Source: Burkholderiales bacterium (GTDB lineage: Bacteria > Pseudomonadota > Gammaproteobacteria > Burkholderiales > SG8-39). Taken from it: DNA of 64,000 nt. Positions 57,998-64,000 of this stretch are shown piece after piece; position 1 is the first letter of the stretch; each line of letters opens with the position of its first letter. The stretch spans positions 124,001 through 188,000 of the forward strand of contig JAOSJV010000012.1 of assembly GCA_027493935.1 (NCBI GenBank), in the 5' to 3' direction. The position numbers were made by a program, and so were the translations under genes. The notes below the pieces were generated by a model that searched no databases, was not told the origin of the DNA, and was given only the letters and a program-made list of their open reading frames with translations.

Positions 57998-58628
57998 TGT
58001 TCGAGGACCGCGCCGACGCCGCCCGGCGCCTCGCCGAAGCGCTCGCGCATTACCGCGGCAGGAATGCGCTGGTGCTCGCGATCCCGCGCGGCGCGGTCGC
58101 GATGGGGCGCACGATCGCGGACGCGCTCGGCGGCGAGCTCGACGTCGTGCTGGTGCGCAAGCTGCGGGCGCCTGGCGCACCCGAGTTCGCCGTCGGTGCG
58201 ATCGACGAGACCGGCTGGGCGTACATCGCCGCGCATGCGGCGAGCGCGGGCGCCGACGCGGCCTACCTGGAGCGCGAGAAGCAGGCGCAGCTCACCGCCC
58301 TGCGCCGGCGGCGCGGCGAATACACGCCCGCGCGGGCGCCGATCGACCCCGCCGGACGCGTTGCGATCGTCGTCGACGACGGGCTCGCGACGGGCGCGAC
58401 GATGATCGCGGCCCTGCACGCGGTTCGCGCGCGCGCGCCCCGCGCGGCTCGTCTGCGCGGTCCCGGTCGCGGCGCCGGAGAGCGTGGACGCCGTGCGCCC
58501 CCTACGCCGACGAAGTGGTCTGCCTCGAGGCTCCCCAGCGGTTCTTCGCGGTCGGCCAGTTCTACCGCAGGTTCGATCAGGTCGAGGACGACGAGGTGGT
58601 GCGGCTGCTCGCCGCCGCGCCGGGCTGA
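57997..58628 (+). CDS. Second phosphoribosyltransferase-like protein, doubly frameshifted in this sequence
   Basis: Start MFEDRADAARRLAEALAHYRGRNALVLAIPRGAVAMGRTIADALGGELDVVLVRKLRAPG (57997). This is the PRTase group often fused to dienelactone hydrolase or erythromycin esterase domains, with PRPP motif 'VAIVVDDGLATGATM'. The frame slips at ~58441 (GCGCCCCGCG) and at the C5 run 58498-58502. The real C-terminus reads 'ARLVCAVPVAAPESVDAV' then 'YADEVVCLEAPQRFFAVGQF' and ends at TGA 58626-58628. Length ~210, normal. Substrate unknown. Confidence 0.78.
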
Positions 58629-58839
58629 CGCGGCGCGCGTCGGGCGGGCTCCGCTTCGGTCGCCCCCGCGGAGCCTGTGCCCGAACGCGGTCATCGGAGG
58701 GCGCGAGCTCGGAATGCGATCCCCCGCCCCTTCGGCCGCTTGCCGAATCCACGCTTGCGAGGCACGACGGCTTGCCTGCCGCCCGCGCAGTTTTCGCACC
58801 GCCGCGTTCGCGGGAGCGACGAACCCCTGCCGGGCCCTG

Positions 58840-59172
58840 CTACGCGCCGCGCGACTTCACCTCGCCGCGCTGGATGCGCAGCAGCTCTTCGAGCTGGCGG
58901 CGCGCGTCGTCGAACGCCTCGCGCACGGCGGCATAAGCGTCCTCGTCGTGCGCGCGGTTGACGACGATCTCGCGGCCGGGCACGCGCAGGTCGACGCGCA
59001 CACTGAACTCGCGCCCGTTCGACTGGTGACGCGACCGCTCCTCGACGACGACGCGGCAGCTGGTGATGTTCGCGCGCGTCGCCTCGAGCTTCGCGGCGCT
59101 CGCGTGAATCGCCGCCTCGAGCGGCTCGGACTGCCGGATGCCGCGAAACGTGACTTGCAGCGGGAGTTGCAT
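58840..59172 (-). CDS. hpf: Short ribosome hibernation-promoting factor / RaiA-like protein
   Basis: MQLPLQVTFRGIRQSEPLEAAIHASAAKLEATRANITSCRVVVEE... (110 residues) has the HPF/YfiA beta-alpha fold with 'REFSVRVDLRVPGREIVVNR...DAYAAVREAFDDARRQLEE'. It binds the 30S subunit and stabilises inactive ribosomes. It lacks the long C-terminal dimerisation domain. No rpoN or PTS genes are adjacent as in the common rpoN-hpf layout, so this is an additional, stand-alone copy. It is downstream of the RNase Z-like gene on the same strand. Confidence 0.87.
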   Translation of the reverse strand: MQLPLQVTFRGIRQSEPLEAAIHASAAKLEATRANITSCRVVVEERSRHQSNGREFSVRVDLRVPGREIVVNRAHDEDAYAAVREAFDDARRQLEELLRIQRGEVKSRGA

Positions 59173-59259
59173 CGTGACCTCTATCCCCTGGCAATCGCCG
59201 GCGGAGCGCCGGCATCGGTTCCAATCCAGCCCGCCCCGCGCGGCGGGCTTTGACCTCGA

Positions 59260-60269
59260 TCAATCCCCGCAGTGCGCCGCGGAAAGCTCGTCGCGCAGCT
59301 CGGCCTCGCGCTCGGTGTAGCGCGGCGAGAAGTGGAAGGGGACCACCCGCCGGGCGCGCGCCAGGCGCGCGATCGTGCCGGCCTGCCGCGCAGTGAGATG
59401 GAACTTGCGCGCCGCGTGGTCGGCGTCGGCGTTTAGGAACACCGACTCGATGAAGAGCTGGTCCGCGTCGGCGGCGAGCGCGGCGATGCGGCGCGCGTTC
59501 TCCTCGTGGTAGACGACGTCGGTGACGTAGGCGATCTTCTCGCCGGGCACGAGCCCGAGCACCTTTGTCTTGAGCTCCCCGAGCGGGAGCGTGCGCTCGT
59601 GCGGACCGTCGCGGTCGCGCCACCATGCCCGGATCGGCGTGCCTTCGGGGCGCCGGCGAACACCGCGTCCTTCAGCGCCTTGAGCCAGGGACCGGTCGGC
59701 AGGCCGAGCTCCGCCAGGCGGTTCTTCCACACGTTGACATGCATCTTCTCCTCCACCGCGAAGGCGAGGCATGCGGTCTTGTGATCGAGGAACTCGGCGC
59801 GCACGCTGAACGCCGGATCGTCCAGGAGCACGCCCGGCGGCAGGCGCGGCGCCGCGGCCGGCTCGCGCCGAAACCGCCGATGACAGCCGAAGCGCGCGGC
59901 GCGCATCGACCAGTCGGGGGCGACCTCGTGCACGGCGATGGCGAAGTCGACCGGGTAATTCTCGACGAGATTCCACGTGTACGCGGCGAGCTTGTGCTCG
60001 ACCTGCTCGAGGAACCCGGGCGGCCCGTAGAGCCGCACGCCCGTCTCGCGGCCGACGCATACGCGCAGCAGCCGGTCGAAGCCGTAGAAGTGGTCCATGT
60101 GCGTGTGCGAGACGAACACGTCCGACACGCGCAGCAGCTTCTTCGGCGGCAGCGCCGTGACATCGCCGAGGTCGAGGAGCAGCGCGCGGCGCTCGAACTT
60201 GAAATCGAGCAACAGCCCGGGGTCGCCGAACGGGCCGTTCACGAGCTCGGGGGAGAAGATCAGGCGCAC
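59260..60269 (-). CDS. RNase Z-like MBL-fold protein, frameshifted in this sequence
   Basis: The GTG at 60269 gives VRLIFSPELVNGPFGDPGLLLDFKFERRALLLDLGD; the track start at 60359 lies in repeat DNA. Metal motif 'VFVSHTHMDHFYGFDRLLR' (HxHxDH) and 'RLYGPPGFLEQVEHKL' follow RNase Z. The frame breaks at the GGGG run 59647-59650 (plus strand), adding one C on the coding strand gives 'FAGAPEGTPIRAWWRD'. The rest supplies 'IAYVTDVVYHEEN', 'LFIESVFLN' and 'HLTARQAGTIARLA'. About 336 residues. Whether it cuts tRNA 3' ends or is a phosphodiesterase relative is not certain. Confidence 0.78.
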
Positions 60270-60277
60270 GGGAACTT

Positions 60278-60320
60278 CGGTGGGCAGCGGGCAGTGGACA
60301 GCGGCCGGCGGGCGGTCACG
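60278..60320. repeat. Heptanucleotide-periodic intergenic repeat (copy F)
   Basis: CGGTGGG-CAGCGGG-CAGTGGA-CAGCGGC-CGGCGGG-CGGTCAC shows a 7-bp period like the copies at 4.4, 9.5, 36.7 and 53.3 kb. It lies between the divergent RNase Z-like and small-protein genes. Confidence 0.6.
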
Positions 60321-60370
60321 CGAGACCGGAGAGGGTAAACTCTCCGCAACCCCTTTCACTGCCGGCTGCC

Positions 60371-60625
60371 CTGTCCGTTTTTCCTGTCACCGTCGAGTGC
60401 TACGCCGGCTACCGCGGCGAGCAGGAGCCGCGGGCGTTCACGCTCGGCGAGCGGCGGCTGGAAGTCGCGGCGATCCAGGACCGCTGGCTCGCGCCGGAGC
60501 ACCGCTACTTCAAGGTCGCCGCGAGCGACGGCGACACCTATATTCTGCGCCACGACGCCCAGACCGGCGAGTGGACCCTGGGGGCGTTCCGGCGCGGGAT
60601 CGAGCGCGCAGCCAGTCAGGACTGA
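60371..60625 (+). CDS. Small conserved protein, start codon unclear
   Basis: An open frame ending at TGA 60623-60625 encodes 'VECYAGYRGEQEPRAFTLG' and 'DRWLAPEHRYFKVAASDGDT' then 'YILRHDAQTGEWTLGAFRRG'. This looks like a genuine ~80-residue beta-rich protein of a family common in environmental bacteria. No ATG, GTG or TTG precedes it in frame; CTG at 60371 is possible, or the T5 run at 60378-60382 hides an indel. It is missing from the ORF track. It overlaps the 3' end of the UPF0248 gene by ~10 bp on the opposite strand. Confidence 0.6.
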   Translation: MSVFPVTVECYAGYRGEQEPRAFTLGERRLEVAAIQDRWLAPEHRYFKVAASDGDTYILRHDAQTGEWTLGAFRRGIERAASQD

Positions 60626-60909
60626 GCGCCGCGGGCGCCGCACCTGGGCGGCGCCGTGCGGTGCCAGATCAGCTCGCCGACGCGCCAGAGCCTGCGCACG
60701 CGGTGGTGCGGGACGGTGTGCACCGACCCGTCCGCCTCCACCGCCTCGATGGCGAAATGCGCGCCGGGCGCGAAGCCGATGCGCGCCAGCGCAGCGTCTG
60801 CCTCGGCGCCCGCCACCGGATGCCAGTAGCCGATCACGAACCTCGCGCGGCCGAACGCCGGTTCCCAGCGGATCCGTGCCGGCAGCTCGTGGATCGGCAT
60901 TTTCTTCAT
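60616..60909 (-). CDS. UPF0248/DUF504 (MJ1316-like, predicted RNA cyclic-phosphate end recognition) protein
   Basis: Start MKKMPIHELPARIRWEPAFGRARFVIGYWHPV (60909), whose ATG overlaps the rtcA stop (ATGA). 97 residues with 'IRWEP.F....F.IGY', 'VHTVPHHRVRRLWRVGELIWHR', the pattern of DUF504. This domain has been proposed in comparative-genomic work to recognise RNA 2',3'-cyclic phosphate ends. It is coupled to RtcA, which makes exactly that end, so the pair is a coherent RNA-repair module. That functional link is an inference from context and family. Confidence 0.82.
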   Translation of the reverse strand: MKKMPIHELPARIRWEPAFGRARFVIGYWHPVAGAEADAALARIGFAPGAHFAIEAVEADGSVHTVPHHRVRRLWRVGELIWHRTAPPRCGARGAQS

Positions 60910-61952
60910 GCAGCGCCGTCCGCTGTCGGGGTGATCGTGACCCGCACCCGCTCGCCGTCCTGCGCGTGACCGAAGCGCACCGGCAGGAACTGCTCGATCA
61001 GCCACATCGCAGTACGCGCATGGTCCGAGAGCTCGCGCGTCGTGAACGCCGAGGCGCCGCCGGCGAGCGCGAGATAGACGAGGAGCTGGTCCGCGGCGTG
61101 GCGGTCGAGCGCTGCGCCGCTCGCGAGGTCCGCGGCGAGCGCGCGCCCGACCGCGTCGCCGAGCGCCTCGGCACGCACGCCGCGCTCGGCGGCGCGGCCG
61201 GCGCCGAGCACGCTCGCCTCGGCGCGCGCCCAGACGACGATCGCCCCGCCTTGCGCGATCGCGTCGGCGCCGCCGAGGACCGCGGTCGCGATGCGCGCGT
61301 TCGCCGCGTCAGGGCCAAGCGCCTGGAGCGCCCCGGCGCGCATCCGCTCGGCGATGTGCGCCGGGAGATGCGCGACGTGCGCCGACCCGCGGAGCTCGAC
61401 GAGTGCGCCCGGCGCGTCGAGCGCGACGGCGCGCAGCCGGGCGGGCGTCACGTCGAGCGCGATCTCGCCGCCGCCGCGCGGAAAATAGCCGCGCCGCAGG
61501 ACGCGCCCGGCCACGCGCGCGCCCATGCGCGCGAGGTGCGGCAGCAGCACCTCGATGAGGTAGTCGGCGGGCGGCGCCTGGCGCACGTCGGTGCCCCCGA
61601 CCACCGTCACGCGCGAGGCGACCGGCGCCGCGAGCAGCACCGGAAGCGCCGCCTGCAGCACGAGCGTAGCGCTGCCGGCGGTGCCGACTTCGAAGCGGAA
61701 CGCGCCGCCGCGCGGCGCGCCGGGCGCGAAGGTGAAGCTCGTGGCACGCAGCGCGAGACCCTCGACCCGCGCATCGCAGAGCGCGGCGACCGCGCGCACC
61801 GCCGCGAGGTGCTGGGGCGCGAGCCCGGGCTTCTCGCGGCCCGCCCGAACGTTGAAGAGCCGGATCGGCGTGCCGGTCACCGCGGCCAGCGCCACGGCGG
61901 TACGCACGAGCTGGCCGCCGCCCTCGCCGTGCGCGCCGTCGATCTCGATCAC
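60906..61952 (-). CDS. rtcA: RNA 3'-terminal phosphate cyclase
   Basis: The 348 residues match RtcA: 'IDGAHGEGGGQLVRTAVALAAVTG', 'RAGREKPGLAPQHLAAV', 'GGTDVRQAPPADYL', 'RRGYFPRGGGEI', and the nucleotidylated His in 'LDRHAADQLLVYLALAGG'. It uses ATP to convert RNA 3'-phosphates to 2',3'-cyclic phosphates. The rtcB ligase and the RtcR sigma-54 regulator usually associated in enterobacteria are not in the window. It overlaps the UPF0248 gene and follows the BCAM0308-like gene by ~30 bp, all on the minus strand. Confidence 0.93.
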   Translation of the reverse strand: MIEIDGAHGEGGGQLVRTAVALAAVTGTPIRLFNVRAGREKPGLAPQHLAAVRAVAALCDARVEGLALRATSFTFAPGAPRGGAFRFEVGTAGSATLVLQAALPVLLAAPVASRVTVVGGTDVRQAPPADYLIEVLLPHLARMGARVAGRVLRRGYFPRGGGEIALDVTPARLRAVALDAPGALVELRGSAHVAHLPAHIAERMRAGALQALGPDAANARIATAVLGGADAIAQGGAIVVWARAEASVLGAGRAAERGVRAEALGDAVGRALAADLASGAALDRHAADQLLVYLALAGGASAFTTRELSDHARTAMWLIEQFLPVRFGHAQDGERVRVTITPTADGAA

Positions 61953-61980
61953 CGCACGGCCGGGCCCGGAAGTCCGGCGG

Positions 61981-62487
61981 CTAGCGCGTCCAGTGCACGC
62001 GCAGCAGCCGGTCCTCCTTGTTGTAGTGGTACTCGAGCTTGCCGCGGAACGCGTGCTCGAGCGCGTCGCCGATCGCGCGCGCGAGGTGCGGCGCGGCCGT
62101 CGTCACGAGCAGTCCGTCGGCGCCGTCCTCGATCGCCATCAGGCGTTCGAGCGGGTGCTCGGCCTTCTCCCGCGCCTCGACGTTGCGGACCAGGTGGATG
62201 ATCTCATCGCGGTGCCCCTCGAGGAACTCGCCGCCGATCGCGACGTAGCCGGCGGGAAACCGGTCGAGCACGCGATGACAGGCCGGGCAGCGCTGTTCGT
62301 GCGCGCCGGCCTCGGCGGGCCCCCAGCGCCAGCGTCCGGCGCGGAACACCGCGCCGCAGTCGGGGCAGCGGGCCGGCTCGGGCAGCTTGGCGCGTGACTT
62401 GTAGGTGTCGTGCACGCGCTCCTGGAGCAATCGGTTGCTGCGGCGAATGCGGCGGAAACCTTCCGGGGCTTTGATGACCACTCCCAT
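61981..62487 (-). CDS. BCAM0308-like zinc-ribbon protein (NMD3-like C-terminus)
   Basis: Start MGVVIKAPEGFRRIRRSNRLLQERVHDTYKSRAKLPEPARCPDCG (62487). A four-cysteine zinc ribbon 'CPDCGAVF...CPACHRVLDRFPAGYV' is followed by a conserved alpha/beta segment 'HRDEIIHLVRNVEAREKAEHPLERLMAIED' and 'LEHAFRGKLEYHYNKEDRLLRVHW'. The group is known as BCAM0308 family in proteobacteria. The layout resembles the zinc ribbon plus following domain of archaeal/eukaryotic ribosome export factor NMD3, so an RNA or ribosome link is plausible. It is the first gene of the rtcA operon. Confidence 0.78.
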   Translation of the reverse strand: MGVVIKAPEGFRRIRRSNRLLQERVHDTYKSRAKLPEPARCPDCGAVFRAGRWRWGPAEAGAHEQRCPACHRVLDRFPAGYVAIGGEFLEGHRDEIIHLVRNVEAREKAEHPLERLMAIEDGADGLLVTTAAPHLARAIGDALEHAFRGKLEYHYNKEDRLLRVHWTR

Positions 62488-62565
62488 GGCGCCGGCTCCT
62501 TTCGCTGCTATCGTCCGCCAGCGGCCCGGGCGCGCATTGACGCAAGTCAAACCGGCGGCCCGGCC

Positions 62566-63812
62566 TCAGTCCCACCGCAGCGCGAGCCGGCCTCCACTCG
62601 TGCGCTCGACGCGCGTGCCGAGCTTTGCGCCTTCGCGGCCGAGCGTCGTCGCGAGCCAGCCCGTCTCCTCGTCGCTCGCGCGCTCCAGCCGAAAGCGGCG
62701 GATCCGCATCGGCACGAGCGCGAGCGCGAGAAGCCGCCCGCTCGCGGCCTCGACCGTCGCAAAGTACATCAGCGCGAGCTCTGCGCGGAACGACTCGTAG
62801 CCGCCGATACCTTCGTAGTCGTTCAGGAAGTCGCCGCAGCCGTACAGGATCAGCCGCTCGCGGTGAACCTCGATCCCCTTCGGGTGGTGCGACGAGTGCC
62901 CGTGCACGATGTCCGCGCCGCCGGCGTCGACGAGGCCGCGTGCGAACGCGCGCTCGGCATGTCCGATCTCGTAGCCCCAGTTGCCGCCCCAGTGGATCGA
63001 GACCACCACGACGTCGTGCCGGCCTTTCGCGCCGCGCACGCGCTCGGCGACTGCATCCACGCTGCGCGCCGAGAGATCCGGCAGCAGGCTCACGCCCGCG
63101 CGGGCTGCGCCCGCGGCCCATTCGGCGCCGACGCCGGAGCTCTCCGTGCCGTAGGCGAACACGAGCACGCGCCGTCCGCCCGGCAGCGCGATCGTCGCGG
63201 GCGCGGCGGCCTCGACCGCGTCGCGGCCGGCGCCTGCGGTGCGCATGCCCGCCGCGTGCAGCGTCTCGAGCGTGTCGGCAAGTCCGCGGTGACCCCAGTC
63301 GAGCACGTGGTTGTTCGCGAACACGCAGCAGTCGAGCTTCGCGGCGGTCAGGCACGCGACATTCGACGGATGCATCCGGTAGTGGATGCCCTTGCCCGGC
63401 CAGGCGTCCTCGGCGGCCGTCACCGACGTCTCGAGATTCACGATGCGCGCATCGGGCCGCACCCGCTCGAGCTCGGCGAGCGCATCCCCCAGACGTATGC
63501 GACCTGCACCGGCCGCGCGACCGGCCCGTTCGCCCGCTCCGCGAGCGCGACGTAGTCGAGCGCCGAGCGCGCGTAGGGCTCGTAGAGGTGCGGCGCGCTT
63601 GGGTGCGGCAGGATCTGGTCAACGCCGCGGCCCGTCATCACGTCGCCGCAGAGAAACAGCGTGACCGACGCGGCACCGACCTGCTCAATCGGCGCCATCG
63701 CAGTCGTCCGCCGCGGCGCAGCCGGCAAGCCGCCCGCCGCCGCGAGCGTCGCTGCAGCGGCACCGCCCAGCACTGCGCGACCGAGCGTTGCAAGGAAGCG
63801 GCGTCGCGTCAT
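62566..63812 (-). CDS. CapA-family (PgsA-like) metallophosphatase protein with Tat signal, frameshifted in this sequence
   Basis: Start MTRRRFLATLGRAVLGGAAAATLAAAG (63812) is a twin-arginine signal (RRRFL). The PGA_cap domain begins 'VTLFLCGDVMTGRGVDQIL'. The frame breaks at the C5 run 63486-63490 (G on coding strand); one added G gives 'YVWGDALAELERVRPDARIVNLETSVT', followed by 'CVFANNHVLDWGHRGLADTLETL', 'VSIHWGGNWGYE' and 'IVHGHSSHHPKGIE'. Metal-binding His/Asn/Glu are intact. Members of this family act in poly-gamma-glutamate synthesis or as exported phosphoesterases. Exported and folded in the cytosol first. Confidence 0.87.
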
Positions 63813-63856
63813 GCCGGTGGCGCGGACGCACAGCCATGCGCGTGCGGGCCGGCCGT

Positions 63857-64000
63857 TCAACGCCCGCCGGGCGCAGCGCCGCGGTGCAGGCGGTCGTCGT
63901 CGGCGATCTGCGCCAGCAGCTCCTCGACGCGCCGCGCGCCGCCGCGCTTGGCGAGGATCTCGCGCGGCGAGCGGCCGCCGAGCTGCACGCTCGGGCGATC
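63857..64000 (-). CDS. Gene cut by window end: possible MbcA/ParS/Xre-type antitoxin C-terminus
   Basis: The minus frame is open from the window edge to a TGA at 63857-63859 and reads 'DRPSVQLGGRSPREILAKRG' then 'GARRVEELLAQIADDDRLHR'. The 'P...LGGRSP.E.L....GA..VE.LL..I' pattern resembles the toxin-binding C-terminal region of DUF2384 (MbcA/ParS/Xre) antitoxins. Only 47 residues are visible, so this is tentative; a matching RES-domain toxin would have to lie outside the window, since CapA follows directly. Confidence 0.4.
   Translation of the reverse strand, partial: DRPSVQLGGRSPREILAKRGGARRVEELLAQIADDDRLHRGAAPGGR

Noticed and set aside
58629-58839. Small basic minus-strand peptide (RKRGFGKRPKGRG) upstream of position 58840
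   Set aside because: It follows the hpf stop codon in another frame, has no start or ribosome site of its own and no recognisable family.

Overview
The window is a gene-dense, very GC-rich chromosomal segment whose gene content points to a betaproteobacterium (Burkholderiales-like). Markers are TamB, a PhaZ intracellular PHB depolymerase with a Cys lipase box, the YeaG/YeaH/YcgB trio, glutaminyl-tRNA synthetase, PCuAC with a DUF2946-type partner, PPi-dependent phosphofructokinase and BoxD/PaaZ-type aldehyde dehydrogenase. The lifestyle suggested is a versatile aerobic heterotroph that stores PHB and degrades fatty acids, leucine-derived units and aromatics.

Layout. 0-11 kb: end of tamB, a DUF3365 haem protein, PHB depolymerase, an EamA exporter, an acyl-CoA ligase, a secreted LpqC-type esterase, an MFS transporter, enoyl-CoA hydratase, and an HpaI-type aldolase overlapping a PaaY-like protein. 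11-19.7 kb: GDPD, a LysR stub, glnS, a copper pair (DUF2946 + PCuAC), mvaB, fumC and a type II NADH dehydrogenase. 19.7-24.4 kb: the yeaG-yeaH-ycgB operon (minus strand). 24.4-25.5 kb: a non-coding stretch holding a relic of a molybdenum hydroxylase large subunit. 25.5-30 kb: two MBL hydrolases, a CBS protein with a histone-like tail, panE and pdxH. 30-35 kb: a glucan locus with a GH17 membrane protein and a GH17-GT2 fusion (NdvB-like). 35-41 kb: acyl-CoA synthetase, a HIBADH-type dehydrogenase, two unrelated-location msrA genes, DUF72, SEL1 and a Lys/Arg-rich protein. 41-44.5 kb: class II ribonucleotide reductase behind a pair of NrdR boxes. 44.5-49.2 kb: a small Ala/Lys-rich protein, an EamA transporter, cytochrome c, thiolase, and an IS110-family (IS1111-like) element with a probable structured RNA. 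49.2-55.4 kb: aromatic and acyl-CoA catabolism plus PPi-PFK. 55.6-58.6 kb: a K+/H+ antiporter and two phosphoribosyltransferases. 58.8-62.5 kb: an RNA/ribosome cluster on the minus strand (HPF, RNase Z-like MBL protein, UPF0248/MJ1316-like protein, RtcA, zinc-ribbon BCAM0308-like protein). 62.5-64 kb: a CapA-like protein and a gene cut by the window edge.

The most important general caution is that about sixteen genes carry a single-base frameshift, most of them in G/C homopolymers, with the missing half continuing at once in another frame. I read this as uncorrected sequencing error, so these genes are reported as whole genes spanning both frames. The most interesting signals are (i) a 26-bp G·U-containing helix closing a ~200-nt RNA immediately downstream of the IS110-family transposase, a bridge-RNA candidate, (ii) the RtcA/UPF0248 RNA-repair pair inside a ribosome/RNA gene cluster, (iii) the paired NrdR boxes, and (iv) a family of heptanucleotide-periodic intergenic repeats. 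No rRNA, tRNA or CRISPR array was seen.
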